Notes: a model not told the origin generated them from the letters alone. DNA of 45,401 bases from Fluctibacter corallii (GCF_025751585.1 NZ_JAOWKX010000013.1:1-45401); one strand, 5' to 3'. Shown: positions 35,429-44,641, counted from the first letter of the stretch. Numbers and translations: made by a program.

Positions 35429-36838
35429 TTATTCTTCCACAAAGGCAGGACCCGCGTAATTATCAAAACGCGAGAATTGCCCTTGGAATGTCAATCTGAC
35501 AGTACCAATTGGGCCGTTACGCTGCTTACCTAGAATGATTTCCGAGATACCTTTTAGCTCACTGTTCTCGTGATACACTTCATCTCGGTAAATAAACATA
35601 ATCAAGTCGGCATCCTGCTCGATAGAGCCTGATTCACGCAAGTCTGAGTTAACTGGGCGTTTATCAGCACGTTGCTCCAAACTACGGTTCAGCTGTGACA
35701 ACGCCACTACAGGTACTTTGAGTTCTTTTGCGAGGGCTTTCAAAGAGCGAGAAATCTCAGCAATCTCTAATGTACGATTATCAGCTAATGCAGGCACTTG
35801 CATTAACTGCAAATAGTCCACCATGATCATGCTAATACCGCCACGTTCACGTGCAAGCTTACGTGCGCGTGTTCGCACTTCCATTGGTGTTAAACCCGAT
35901 GAGTCGTCAATAAACAGGTTATCTTTGTCTTTTAGCATCGCCATGGTATTCGAAATACGCGCCCAATCTTCATCATCTAATTGCGCGGTACGAATTTTGG
36001 TTTGGTCTACCCGACTTAACGACGCCAGCATCCTCATCATAATTTGTTCTGCCGGCATCTCCAGACTAAAGACCAACACAGGCTTTTCTTCCAGCAACAT
36101 TGCGTTTTCACACAAGTTCATGGCAAACGTGGTTTTTCCCATCGACGGACGTGCGGCAACAATAATCAAATCAGACGGTTGCAAGCCACTGGTTTTTTTA
36201 TCAAGGTCGGTATAACCCGTTGATACCCCAGTCACTTCTTTGTTGGTTTTAATCAACGCTTCCAAGCGATCGATGGTTTTACCTAACACCAGTTCAACTT
36301 CTTGTGGCCCTTCGCTGTTGCCAGAACGCTTTTCAGCAATTTCAAACACTTTGCTTTCGGCCATGTCCAAAATTTGCGAACTGTTCTTGCCGTCGGGATT
36401 GTACCCAGTTTCAGCAATTTCATGGGCTACGCCAATTAGTTCACGCGTAATCGCACGCTCTTTAATAATATTGGCGTAGGCCACCACGTTGGCCGCACTG
36501 GGAGTATTTTTGGCTAGTTCACCAAGATAAGCAAAGCCACCCGCCTCTTCGAGTTTATTCTGACGTTCCAGCTCTTCAGACACGGTGATCATGTCAACAG
36601 GCTGGTTATTCGCGAGCAAGCCCAGTATTGATTTGTAAATAAGCTGGTGAGAACGATTATAGAAATCCGTTTCAACGACGACTTCAGCGACTTTATCCCA
36701 AGAGTCAGGCGCAATCAGCATACTACCCAGTACCGATTGCTCTGCCTCGATAGAATGGGGAGGTATTTTTAGATTTTCGACCTTCTCGTCGCTGCTTTTC
36801 TGAGAAACTACTTTCACGATTTCAACAATCAAATTCAC
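35429..36838 (-). CDS. dnaB: Replicative DNA helicase DnaB
   Basis: 469 residues against about 471 in E. coli. The N-terminal domain starts with LKIPPHSIEAEQSVLGSMLI. The RecA-like helicase has Walker A in ARPSMGKTTFAMNL, H1a-type EKPVLVFSLEMPAEQIMMRM, SMIMVDYLQLMQ (Walker B), and the arginine-rich LRESGSIEQDADLIMFIYRD. The open frame begins with a GTG at 36838 without a clear Shine-Dalgarno sequence, so the exact start is uncertain and could be up to about 10 codons later. It unwinds DNA ahead of the replication fork. Confidence 0.96.
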   Translation of the reverse strand: MNLIVEIVKVVSQKSSDEKVENLKIPPHSIEAEQSVLGSMLIAPDSWDKVAEVVVETDFYNRSHQLIYKSILGLLANNQPVDMITVSEELERQNKLEEAGGFAYLGELAKNTPSAANVVAYANIIKERAITRELIGVAHEIAETGYNPDGKNSSQILDMAESKVFEIAEKRSGNSEGPQEVELVLGKTIDRLEALIKTNKEVTGVSTGYTDLDKKTSGLQPSDLIIVAARPSMGKTTFAMNLCENAMLLEEKPVLVFSLEMPAEQIMMRMLASLSRVDQTKIRTAQLDDEDWARISNTMAMLKDKDNLFIDDSSGLTPMEVRTRARKLARERGGISMIMVDYLQLMQVPALADNRTLEIAEISRSLKALAKELKVPVVALSQLNRSLEQRADKRPVNSDLRESGSIEQDADLIMFIYRDEVYHENSELKGISEIILGKQRNGPIGTVRLTFQGQFSRFDNYAGPAFVEE

Positions 36839-36936
36839 TAATGGGAAGACGCTAATTATGCGTCAATTTCAGTCGAAATAATAGGGCAGCATCCGTGTTC
36901 GCGCAGGATTTTAAATAGCATCGCGCCAACAATGAA

Positions 36937-36963
36937 AAACACCGCTATCCATGAGCGGTGTTT
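36937..36963 (-). terminator. Terminator of the sigma/anti-sigma/DUF4097 operon
   Basis: Perfect 10-bp stem AAACACCGCT / AGCGGTGTTT with a 7-nt loop; on the minus strand five T follow. It lies about 60 bp past the DUF4097 stop. Confidence 0.75.
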
Positions 36964-37022
36964 ATGTTAAGTATTTCAGTGATTAAAATGATGACTTCAC
37001 TTTACGATGTAGCATCCTTACC

Positions 37023-37979
37023 TTATTTTTTGTCTATTCTTACGCGTCCATGAACGGTGGATACCTTTACCGAAGCGTCGCCGCCCGACTTAGAAAACTC
37101 TAGCCAGCGGCGTGGCCCATACTTGGCTTTCGATGGCGCATTATTGGTAAGGTTATTAATAATGCGCCCACCCGCATGCGCTTCAATATCAAAACGTGCA
37201 GACACGTTGTTATCAAAATACAGTGAAATTGCACCGCCAACTGAAGACGCCCTTATATCAGCCTTTTTATTCAACGCAGTAAAGCGGGCATCGATACTAC
37301 CATTTACGGTATCCACGTTCAGATCATCGATATTATCAAGAGACATTTCAATATCGCCATTCACCGTTTCAGCGTTGATACTCGTTGAACGCGTGAAAAC
37401 CAAAATATCGCCATTCACGGTTTCGTATTTGCTCTCATGGGTATTGTCGCTGCGATCTTTGATATCGCCATTAACGGTTTCCATTTTTAATGGGCCAGAG
37501 ATATCCTTTGCTTCCACCGAGCCATTCACTGCTTCTAAGCGCACACGGCCTGCCAGTTTAGACGCTAAGATAGTGCCATTAACCGTTTCTACATTCGCTC
37601 CACCTTGCACATCATTCACTTCCACATTCGCATTGGTTGAGGAGTACTTGATGCTGCTTGAAATAGGTAGATAAATTTCAAGCTCGTCGCCGTCATCTGA
37701 GGACCAATTTTTCCAGCTATTTCGGCTACGCTCTACTTCCACTTTGATCAGTACATCATCTCCGCGTTTACGAAAAATAAACTCTTCAGTTCGGTCGCCA
37801 AGCTCTCCTACTACGCGCACGGAAGATTTGTCCCAGCCGATAATTTTCGCATAGCCACCTAGGTGCTCTATCTTTATGTGGGAATGCATCTCAACTTCTA
37901 GTGTTTCATCGATTTTTTCGCCCGCGCCAGCCAAAAAGGCTGCGCTAAACAATCCGATTCCCATTAACATGTATTTCAT
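37023..37979 (-). CDS. DUF4097-type exported beta-solenoid protein with VNG repeats
   Basis: 318 residues. A signal peptide (about 1-20) is followed by a beta-rich domain and a run of short repeats with the core E-[TA]-V-N-G. Repeats begin at 131, 149, 167, 186, 204 and 223, 18-19 residues apart, with weaker copies at 245 (SSVGG) and 307 (STVHG). This periodicity is that of a beta-solenoid, one coil per repeat. DUF4097 proteins are often called adhesin-like but their function is not established. It is the last gene of an operon with an ECF sigma factor and a probable anti-sigma factor, so it is probably the regulated output. Confidence 0.85.
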   Translation of the reverse strand: MKYMLMGIGLFSAAFLAGAGEKIDETLEVEMHSHIKIEHLGGYAKIIGWDKSSVRVVGELGDRTEEFIFRKRGDDVLIKVEVERSRNSWKNWSSDDGDELEIYLPISSSIKYSSTNANVEVNDVQGGANVETVNGTILASKLAGRVRLEAVNGSVEAKDISGPLKMETVNGDIKDRSDNTHESKYETVNGDILVFTRSTSINAETVNGDIEMSLDNIDDLNVDTVNGSIDARFTALNKKADIRASSVGGAISLYFDNNVSARFDIEAHAGGRIINNLTNNAPSKAKYGPRRWLEFSKSGGDASVKVSTVHGRVRIDKK

Positions 37980-38004
37980 ACTCTTATCCTTTCACTATCA
38001 GGAA

Positions 38005-38529
38005 TTAAATCTGTTGCCACTTTGGCGCGTGCACTGTTTCGATCAAATCAATTTGTTGCTGGTGTACATGCTGCAACATTTTAAGTAGTGCAATATTATT
38101 CGGGTCTTGTGCCAGTGCCGCTTTTATCGCTTTAGCGGCTTCATCTAATTCGGCGAGTTGCTGCTGCCAATTTTGGGTCAGAGCCGGCTGGTCTTCAAAG
38201 CGTACCAACAGCGCCTGCTTTTGCGCTTCATGTTGCTGGCTCAACGTCATCGCAACGTCCATCATATCGGGTGAAGATTGCGGTGCGGGCTGATTAAGCG
38301 TAAACCAGCTCAGTACCCCCACAAAAGCAAATGTTGCTGCCATCGCTACCCACGTTGAGGTTTGTCGTAATATCACCGTATTCCCGGCTTGTTTCCGTGG
38401 CTGAGGCTCGGCCTGATCTTTCGCCAACGACAATTCAATACCCTGCCAAAGGTCACGTTCCGGTTGTTTCTGCTTATCCAGCTGGGCAATTTGCGAAGCC
38501 AACTGGCGCTCAAAATCTTGATTACTCAT
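38005..38529 (-). CDS. Probable membrane anti-sigma factor
   Basis: 174 residues. A cytoplasmic N-terminal part (1-55) begins SNQDFERQLASQIAQLDKQK. A single transmembrane helix (about 59-78, TWVAMAATFAFVGVLSWFTL) and a periplasmic, helix-rich tail with Gln- and Ala-rich coiled-coil segments follow. No zinc (ZAS) motif is visible. It overlaps the sigma-factor gene by 8 bp and precedes the DUF4097 gene, which is the usual place of a cognate anti-sigma factor. The assignment is by topology and context rather than by a recognised domain. Confidence 0.65.
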   Translation of the reverse strand: MSNQDFERQLASQIAQLDKQKQPERDLWQGIELSLAKDQAEPQPRKQAGNTVILRQTSTWVAMAATFAFVGVLSWFTLNQPAPQSSPDMMDVAMTLSQQHEAQKQALLVRFEDQPALTQNWQQQLAELDEAAKAIKAALAQDPNNIALLKMLQHVHQQQIDLIETVHAPKWQQI

Positions 38530-39088
38530 AGCCCATCCACTCTTGTAACAATTGCTTTGCCCGATGAAACTGGGCTTTACTGGAGCCCACTGCCATATTC
38601 GTCATTTGCGCGATGTCTTCATGTCGATAACCTTCAATCGCATGGAGCACAAAAACAATCCGTGCGCGTTCAGGTAATCGGCTGATGTAACTATCTAAAT
38701 CAACCGCATCGGTTGATGCTGACGCTTCATAATGCATGGCTTCAGAGTCTTCAATGTTAAACATTCTTTGAAACCAGCCTTTTTGGCGGCGCATGTATGA
38801 GATCGTAATATTCGATGTCACGCTGTGCAGCCACGTAGAAAACTTACTCTCGCCATTAAAATTGGCTATTTTACGCCACAGCTGAATAAACACTTCTTGC
38901 GTAGCGTCTTCCGCAAGCCCCTTGTCGCTTGTCAGTCGCAAACACAGGCTATACACCTGACCAACGTGCAACTCATAGAGTTGTTTATATGCCTGTTTGT
39001 CGCCGTTTTTCACCGCTGAAATCAAGTCACGTTCGGCTTTTTTGGCAAACGCTTCTTCAGCAGAGACAACATTTCCTTGTGTATTCAA
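38522..39088 (-). CDS. ECF-type RNA polymerase sigma factor
   Basis: 188 residues. Region 2 has YKQLYELHVGQVYSLCLRLT and EDATQEVFIQLWRKI with FSTWLHSVTSNITISYMRRQ. Region 4 has LPERARIVFVLHAIEGYRHE and DIAQMTNMAVGSSKAQFHRA, ending KQLLQEWMG. The open frame starts at a TTG (39086-39088) and no convincing Shine-Dalgarno sequence is visible, so the first residues are uncertain. It is the first gene of the operon with the anti-sigma and DUF4097 genes; autoregulation is likely but no ECF promoter was identified. Confidence 0.92.
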   Translation of the reverse strand: MNTQGNVVSAEEAFAKKAERDLISAVKNGDKQAYKQLYELHVGQVYSLCLRLTSDKGLAEDATQEVFIQLWRKIANFNGESKFSTWLHSVTSNITISYMRRQKGWFQRMFNIEDSEAMHYEASASTDAVDLDSYISRLPERARIVFVLHAIEGYRHEDIAQMTNMAVGSSKAQFHRAKQLLQEWMGYE

Positions 39089-39242
39089 TGGGTTCGTATT
39101 CTTGCTTGTTGTTTAGAAGATGAGTCGCAGGGTAAATCAGAAAGGTTTAAAGGCGCAAAAAAATATTTTGACCCGACGTACATTCCCTCCCATCATAGTA
39201 ACAGTACAACGCGATTTAGATACTCACTGGAGACACAAGGAC

Positions 39243-39911
39243 ATGCATATTACAGGCTTATTCGCAGGTTCGCTGCGGCCACTTGGACCACAGGGCAAAA
39301 AATCAGGGATCTACAAATCCCCGATTCAAGAAGCGCAAGTCAATGAGCTTGGCATGACCAATGATATCCAGGCAGACAAGCGCTTTCACGGTGGCCCGGA
39401 AAAAGCATTACACCAGTATGCGCTGTCAGGTTATGAGGCATTAATGAAGCGCTATCCACTTTTTCACAAACGCTTTTGCCCTGGCGCAATCGGTGAAAAC
39501 ATTAGTAGCACAGACATGCGTGACGATAACGTATTCATTGGTGATATCTATCAATTAGGTGACATTAAAGTACAAGTAAGTTCACCGAGAAAACCCTGCT
39601 GGAAGATTGGTGCCAAGTTAGAAGTGCCCGATATCGAAGCCTTCATCGAAGAAAAAGGCATTACCGGTTGGTACTACCGAGTATTAGAGAACGGCACGAT
39701 GCGAATAGGTGATACCATTACACTCATTGAACGCCCTAACCCCTCATTGAGCGTAAAGCGCTTTGTCACCTTAATGAATGGTGTTGATGCGTCTATCGAC
39801 AATTTACGTCAAGCGTTAGAGGCCGGTGGCCTTGATCCAGAATGGAAATCTCGTATTCAGCGACGCATTTCATCAAAGCAAGAAAGCGAAAACGATTTTC
39901 AGCAAATCTAA
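39243..39911 (+). CDS. yiiM: MOSC-domain protein, YiiM type
   Basis: 222 residues from ATG 39243, matching YiiM (224). AAGGAC lies just before this ATG; the open frame runs further back to 39120 but that part is not family-like. MOSC signatures are DKRFHGGPEKALHQYAL, CPGAIGENISS and SSPRKPCWKIG, whose Cys is the presumed molybdenum-cofactor ligand. The C-terminal 3-alpha domain follows MRIGDTITLIERPN. In E. coli YiiM is a Moco enzyme that reduces N-hydroxylated purines. It is divergent from the sigma-factor operon. Confidence 0.88.
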   Translation: MHITGLFAGSLRPLGPQGKKSGIYKSPIQEAQVNELGMTNDIQADKRFHGGPEKALHQYALSGYEALMKRYPLFHKRFCPGAIGENISSTDMRDDNVFIGDIYQLGDIKVQVSSPRKPCWKIGAKLEVPDIEAFIEEKGITGWYYRVLENGTMRIGDTITLIERPNPSLSVKRFVTLMNGVDASIDNLRQALEAGGLDPEWKSRIQRRISSKQESENDFQQI

Positions 39912-39941
39912 TTCACCATTATGCTCAATCGTTCGAAATAT

Positions 39942-39991
39942 AAACGCGCATGTTAAGTCTTAGCAAACAGGCTTTCCGTCCATGCGCGTTT
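39942..39991. terminator. Long-armed inverted repeat, possible terminator between yiiM and the DUF1508 gene
   Basis: AAACGCGCATG (39942-39952) and CATGCGCGTTT (39981-39991) form a perfect 11-bp stem around a 28-nt loop, between convergent genes. The long loop is unusual and the T run is short (4), so its role as terminator is uncertain. Confidence 0.5.
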
Positions 39992-40026
39992 TAGTATTTG
40001 TGGGCCATACCCGCGTAGTTCAAGAT

Positions 40027-40218
40027 TTAACGCTCTAACTCGCTATAGCCCATTTGTGGTGAATAGCCATTTCGGCGCATATTATTAATGCAATCGGCCT
40101 TGTTGGCATACCCTTCTGTTGCAGCTCCGACGACTTTTCCATTTCTGGCGACACGGTGCCAACGCCATTTATTGTCGTTGTCTGCGTATACTTCCCAACG
40201 GTCTTTTTTCTCACTCAT
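40027..40218 (-). CDS. DUF1508 (YegP-like) domain protein
   Basis: 63 residues with one DUF1508 repeat: RWEVYADNDNKWRWHRVARN, then GKVVGAATEGYANKADCINN and MRRNGY. E. coli YegP has two repeats; single-repeat versions are common. The ATG at 40216-40218 (MSEKKDRW) is preferred over the longer frame to 40299, because AGAGGA lies a few bases upstream and the extra N-terminus is not family-like. The function is unknown. Confidence 0.88.
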   Translation of the reverse strand: MSEKKDRWEVYADNDNKWRWHRVARNGKVVGAATEGYANKADCINNMRRNGYSPQMGYSELER

Positions 40219-40314
40219 CGTTGCGTCCTCTTGGTAAAAAGGCACCGATAAGTGTAGTTCATCCTCAGTTGTAGCGCGAGTAACACGGCATGAAGACAAA
40301 CGATTAAAACAACG

Positions 40315-40953
40315 TTACACAGCGGGATTCAGTTGCCACACACTTGAAAATACAGGCGTGCCTCGAATGCCTTCTGGTAAGGGCGCACTCACTTTCAACT
40401 CAAATTGGTAATGAGGCCCATACCAATCTTTAAGTTCTTCATTCGGCACAGAAAATGGGGGGCCCTGCATCAGATTCTCGTCGTATTGGTACAGCACAAC
40501 AAATTGTTTAGCGTGGTTTGTTATCGCCAATAAGTGCTTTGCATACCGTTCTCGCATTTCAAATGGCAGTGCGACTAACGCCGCTCGGTCGTATACGGCA
40601 TCCACGTGACCAATTTGCTCAGCATCAAGCTCAAAAATATCACCCACATACAAGGTGATGCCGTCTGCTTGGTAAACACGATGCGTGCTAGAATTCGACA
40701 CGCTAGGTGATATGCCTAATTCATGAAAAAAATCTTGAACCGCACGCTCACTGAGTTCTGCACCCACAACCTTGATGCCCCTAGAGCGTAGCCAGGCCAT
40801 ATCAACCGTCTTGCCACACAAAGGCACAAACACCGTACTGCCTTCAGCTAACTGCAACCCAGAAAAATGCGCAGCCAAATACGCATTCACCTCTCCCTCG
40901 TGAAACGCAATGCGGTTTGTCTCCCATCGCTCCATCCAAAATGCTTTTTCCAC
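40315..40953 (-). CDS. tpm: Thiopurine S-methyltransferase
   Basis: 212 residues, the standard bacterial TPMT length. The N-terminus FWMERWETNRIAFHEGEVNA is the family hallmark. VFVPLCGKTVDMAWLRSRGI with VVGAELSERAV forms the SAM-binding site, and AVYDRAALVALPFEMRERYA also matches. It methylates thiopurines; in bacteria it is linked to selenite and tellurite methylation. It starts 1 bp after the DUF2798 gene stop, so the two are one operon. Confidence 0.95.
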   Translation of the reverse strand: MEKAFWMERWETNRIAFHEGEVNAYLAAHFSGLQLAEGSTVFVPLCGKTVDMAWLRSRGIKVVGAELSERAVQDFFHELGISPSVSNSSTHRVYQADGITLYVGDIFELDAEQIGHVDAVYDRAALVALPFEMRERYAKHLLAITNHAKQFVVLYQYDENLMQGPPFSVPNEELKDWYGPHYQFELKVSAPLPEGIRGTPVFSSVWQLNPAV

Positions 40954-40954
40954 T

Positions 40955-41224
40955 TTATGCTCCTTTCTTTATTTCTGCTGCTTCGGCGGCAAGTGCTGGC
41001 TCCTGCTTAACCAACCTATTCACGATCGCATGCACCCAAGGTGCAATAATCACTACGATGGGAAAAGCCAACGCAAAAGCAAACGCCCAGGCTTTTAACC
41101 AAATCACCATAACGCCATTTATCCACCCTACATTGAACAAGGTAATGCAAAACGACATCAAACAAGACATGATAAACGCCATCACAAAGGCAAAAACAAA
41201 GCGTGTATATCGAGTTGGAATCAT
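40955..41224 (-). CDS. DUF2798 family membrane protein
   Basis: 89 residues with two transmembrane helices: FVFAFVMAFIMSCLMSFCIT (about 9-28) and AFAFALAFPIVVIIAPWVHA (about 47-66). The pattern F.m....S..m...t...n.G, then W...w..a...a.P....i.P.v, and the ending V..iV are those of DUF2798. The function is unknown. It is cotranscribed with tpm and lies divergent from the LysR gene over 111 bp. Confidence 0.85.
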   Translation of the reverse strand: MIPTRYTRFVFAFVMAFIMSCLMSFCITLFNVGWINGVMVIWLKAWAFAFALAFPIVVIIAPWVHAIVNRLVKQEPALAAEAAEIKKGA

Positions 41225-41335
41225 TGATTTGCTCCTAGCTTAAAGTGAATCCTTTACCTACCGTTGCCATCATAGAAGATTCCTAAAATGGTTGATACAC
41301 TCATTTAACCAATCTTATTTTCCATTTTTGCAATT

Positions 41336-42217
41336 ATGCTTGATGATCTTTGTTTATTTGTTCATGTTGTAGAGCAAGGCGGCTTTTCTCAAGCCGCGCG
41401 GTTCACTCACATTCCGGCGGCAACAGTGACACGTCGAATTCAGCGGCTTGAACAACAGCTTAATATTAAACTCCTTACCCGTTCTGCCAGACAATGTGAT
41501 CTCACCCACGAAGGCGAAGAAATATTTCACGCCTATGCGCCACTTGTCGCTCAGTTTGAGCAAACCCAAAAACACTTGGCGAACAAAAGTGCCTCCTTGC
41601 AAGGGCCGTTAACGGTTTTGGCGCCCACCAATCTGTCTCACACTATTTTGAAAAACATGTGGTTAGGCTTTACACGTGCATATCCGCAAATTCAACTGAC
41701 ACTTATTTTAAGTAATCAAATGGAAGACATAATAAAAAGCAAAGCCGACTTAGCCATTCGAGTAGGACCGCAACCTGATTCTTCGCTATATCAAAAGCGG
41801 ATTGGGCAAATCACAAAAATCATGGTGGCGTCTAATCAGTATGTCAGCGAAAACCCAACGGTGTCTTCACCTGAGCAACTAAAGCATCATCGCATTATTG
41901 GCACCACCATCACCAAAGAATGGCGTTTAACGCATACTGCGACAAACCAAACTCAGTCGCTATTTTTACGATTTGCCAATACATTTAACGACACCAGTTT
42001 TGCGAAATATATGGCCTTGGACAGCCAAGGAATTTCCCTACTCCCAATCACTGAGGTCATGGAAGAAGTCAAGGCCGGAAAACTCATCCATCTATTGCCA
42101 GAATGGACGGGTGAAGTAAGAGACATTTATGCAGTTTGGCCCACTGGAAATTTACTTTCACGACGCGCCAGCTTCCTGCGAGATTTCATTATCAATTATC
42201 TGAACGAACATCTCTAA
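41336..42217 (+). CDS. LysR-family transcriptional regulator (CrgA/PecT-like)
   Basis: 293 residues. The winged helix spans LDDLCLFVHVVEQGGFSQAA, HIPAATVTRRIQRLEQQLNI and KLLTRSARQCDLTHEGEEIF. The effector domain follows, with GPLTVLAPTNLSHTILKNMW, KADLAIRVGPQPDSSLYQKR and SLLPITEVMEEVKAGKLIHL, as in the CrgA-like LysR group. It may regulate the divergent DUF2798-tpm operon, which starts 111 bp away, but this is from position only. Confidence 0.92.
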   Translation: MLDDLCLFVHVVEQGGFSQAARFTHIPAATVTRRIQRLEQQLNIKLLTRSARQCDLTHEGEEIFHAYAPLVAQFEQTQKHLANKSASLQGPLTVLAPTNLSHTILKNMWLGFTRAYPQIQLTLILSNQMEDIIKSKADLAIRVGPQPDSSLYQKRIGQITKIMVASNQYVSENPTVSSPEQLKHHRIIGTTITKEWRLTHTATNQTQSLFLRFANTFNDTSFAKYMALDSQGISLLPITEVMEEVKAGKLIHLLPEWTGEVRDIYAVWPTGNLLSRRASFLRDFIINYLNEHL

Positions 42218-42354
42218 CTTAGCTTGCTGAGTTCTGGGTAAAAGTCTGACTTTATTCAATAAAGCGTCTAGTATTGCATGACAACCCTGTGAGATAGTGA
42301 AGCAGATTGTGACTATGTCAGAACATTATTATTGCGCTTTCATGGAGTGAAATC

Positions 42355-44166
42355 ATGAGTTTAGATCCCATCGTTCTTTTGGTACTGATTGGCTTACTGT
42401 CAATTAGCTGTCAGCTATTTGCGCACAAAGTACGTTTGCCTGCAATTTTACCGCTTCTTATTACTGGGATAATGGTTGGCCCAGTATTTAATGTACTAGA
42501 CAGCAACGCGCTATTTGGCGATCTTTTATTTCCTCTGGTGTCACTCTCAGTCGCCATTATTCTGTTCGAGGGCGCACTCACGCTGGATTTTAAGCAGCTC
42601 GGAGCTCATGGCAAAGTCGTTACGCGATTATGTACCTTAGGCGTGCTGATTGGCTGGGTTGTGGTTGCACCGGCAGCACACTTTTTTATCGGCGTTTCTT
42701 GGGAAATTGCTTTTCTTTTCAGCGCCATTGTTACGGTCACAGGTCCGACCGTTATCTTACCGATGCTACGAGCCGTTAGGCCAAGCAAGAACGTGTCGCA
42801 AATACTCCGCTGGGAAGGAATTATTGTCGATCCGATCGGGGCGATTTTGGCTGTTTTGGTGTTCGAATACATTATCTCTTCACAAAACGCGACACTGCAC
42901 ACCCTGATGACATTTGGCCAAACCATCCTCGTTGGCGTGGCAGTGGGTGTTGTATTTGGCTATGGTATGAGTGTCTTGCTCAGAAAGGGTTCCATTCCTG
43001 ATTATCTCATTAACACTGCCGTACTCACCATGGTATTAGGCGCATTTGAACTTGCTAACATTGCCGCCCACGAAGCGGGATTAATTACCGTAACCATTAT
43101 TGGTGTTTGGCTTGCCAACGCGCGTGACGTCGACGTTGAAAGAATCATCGAGTTCAAAGAAACCCTGAGCGTTCTACTTATTTCTGCCTTATTTATTATT
43201 CTCGCAGCGCGAGTTGATTTAAACCAATTAGCGGATATTGCCTTAGGCTCTATTGCCCTTCTCGGGGTGATTTTATTAATTGCCCGCCCCATCAGCGTGT
43301 ATTTAGCGACATGGCGCACGTCACTTCGATGGCAAGAAAAATGGTTAGTGATTTGGATGGCGCCGCGCGGCATCATTGCAGCGGCAGTCTCTGCATTATT
43401 TGCATTAAAGTTAGAGCAACAAGGTTACGAAAACGCACAGATGCTGGTAGCTCTGGTATTTTTTGTGATTATTTTCACCGTGACCATTCAAAGCTTAACC
43501 ACAACACAAATTGCGCAATTCTTAGGAGAACGTGAACCTGCTCCCGTTGGATATCTTATTTTTGGCGGGCAGAACTTTGCGCGTATGCTGGCAAAAGAGT
43601 TACAAAATGCAGGCATTACCGTTAAGATTTGTGATACCAACTGGGATGCAATCTCAGCAGCACGCATGGAAAACATACCCACGTATTACGGCAACCCGAG
43701 CTCTGCGCATGCTGAACGCACTATGGACTTAACTGGTATTGGCAACGTATTAGTACTGTCACCTCACAAGCATTTAAACGCACAAATTACACAATATTTT
43801 CAGCACATCTTCGGCGAAGACCGGGTATTCGGTTTACATCACGCCGACATGAATAACTCAGACGCGCACTTACCCAACTATAAATACTTAAAAAGCCTAG
43901 GCTTATTTGGCGCACTGACCTACTCTAAACTTGCCAGCCTAACTGCCAGTGGCGCAGTGGTGAAGAAAACCACACTGACAGAGCAATTCGGCATACAGGA
44001 ATACCACGAAAAGTATGCCAATAACTACACGCCTTTATTTATGCAAGATCCCAAAGGACGCATTTCACCGTTTAAAAAAGAATCACAAAAACCGATACAA
44101 CCTGGCACGCAACTGATTAGCCTAATAAACCCAGATGCAATCAAGCCAGAGCCTAGCAAAACTTAG
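42355..44166 (+). CDS. CPA1-type Na+/H+ antiporter with C-terminal RCK/TrkA_N domain
   Basis: 603 residues. About 12 transmembrane helices fill the first 390. ILFEGALTLDFKQL and TVTGPTVILPMLRAVRP (CPA1 helix region), EGIIVDPIGAILAVL with the paired-acid site, and VIWMAPRGIIAAAVSALFAL are all typical. A Rossmann-like RCK domain follows from about 398 (GYLIFGGQNFARMLAKELQN), suggesting regulation by a nucleotide or by pH. The C-terminal tail after about 540 is hydrophilic. GGAGTG lies before the ATG. It is monocistronic. Confidence 0.92.
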   Translation: MSLDPIVLLVLIGLLSISCQLFAHKVRLPAILPLLITGIMVGPVFNVLDSNALFGDLLFPLVSLSVAIILFEGALTLDFKQLGAHGKVVTRLCTLGVLIGWVVVAPAAHFFIGVSWEIAFLFSAIVTVTGPTVILPMLRAVRPSKNVSQILRWEGIIVDPIGAILAVLVFEYIISSQNATLHTLMTFGQTILVGVAVGVVFGYGMSVLLRKGSIPDYLINTAVLTMVLGAFELANIAAHEAGLITVTIIGVWLANARDVDVERIIEFKETLSVLLISALFIILAARVDLNQLADIALGSIALLGVILLIARPISVYLATWRTSLRWQEKWLVIWMAPRGIIAAAVSALFALKLEQQGYENAQMLVALVFFVIIFTVTIQSLTTTQIAQFLGEREPAPVGYLIFGGQNFARMLAKELQNAGITVKICDTNWDAISAARMENIPTYYGNPSSAHAERTMDLTGIGNVLVLSPHKHLNAQITQYFQHIFGEDRVFGLHHADMNNSDAHLPNYKYLKSLGLFGALTYSKLASLTASGAVVKKTTLTEQFGIQEYHEKYANNYTPLFMQDPKGRISPFKKESQKPIQPGTQLISLINPDAIKPEPSKT

Positions 44167-44641
44167 CTTTAGAGCAACGTACAGGGTGGAGCTGCGTAGA
44201 GTCAACACGCTGATTCAGCGTAAAAATGCCTGGAAGAATGGCGTCGAAAAAATATAGACAATATTAAGGTGTTTGAAAGGACTTAGTTCACGTACAACCA
44301 GTTTAAAAAATTTCGTGTTTCAAGTGAGCTATTTAGCTGAACACGTTTGGGGCCTAGCCCATCTGAAAATACCACTTTATTTTTGTTAACTGAAATAGTG
44401 GTAATGGGTGGCAATATAGTAATTTCCTTACCGTTATAAGAATAGGACAATAGATTACATTCCTTATGAAGTAATAGGGGCTCTATTTCATAGACACTGA
44501 GATTCAACAAGTCGATCTAAGCATTGCGTCGGCAAAACAGTGAATTAATAGAGAATAAGAGAAAAATACGAAGACAGGGAATAGTCTGATACAGATAGGC
44601 CGGATTGACACCCGACCTACAATATATAAGAGATAGGTATC
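44167..44641. other. 475-bp stretch between the antiporter gene and csp with no supported gene
   Basis: A short hairpin ACGCTG-ATT-CAGCGT lies at about 44206-44220. A 75-codon frame at 44283-44510 (minus) has only a TTG start, no Shine-Dalgarno sequence and no recognisable domain, so I do not call it. A GC-rich imperfect stem GGTCGG/CCGGCC lies just downstream of csp (about 44598-44618) and might help end the csp mRNA, although no T run follows. Confidence 0.5.

Noticed and set aside
37290..37600. Repeated CCATTNACNGTTTC-like DNA words
   Set aside because: They encode the E-T-V-N-G protein repeats of the DUF4097 gene, with regular 54-57-bp spacing in frame, so they are not an independent DNA repeat.
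44283..44510. 75-codon minus-strand frame between the antiporter gene and csp
   Set aside because: Only a TTG start is available, there is no ribosome-binding site and no domain is recognised. It could be a gene remnant, but this cannot be supported.
44580..44600. TGACACCC (GGGTGTCA) near csp and CGACACCC at about 28530 as further copies
   Set aside because: The last base does not fit the Y of the consensus, and single mismatched copies are expected by chance.
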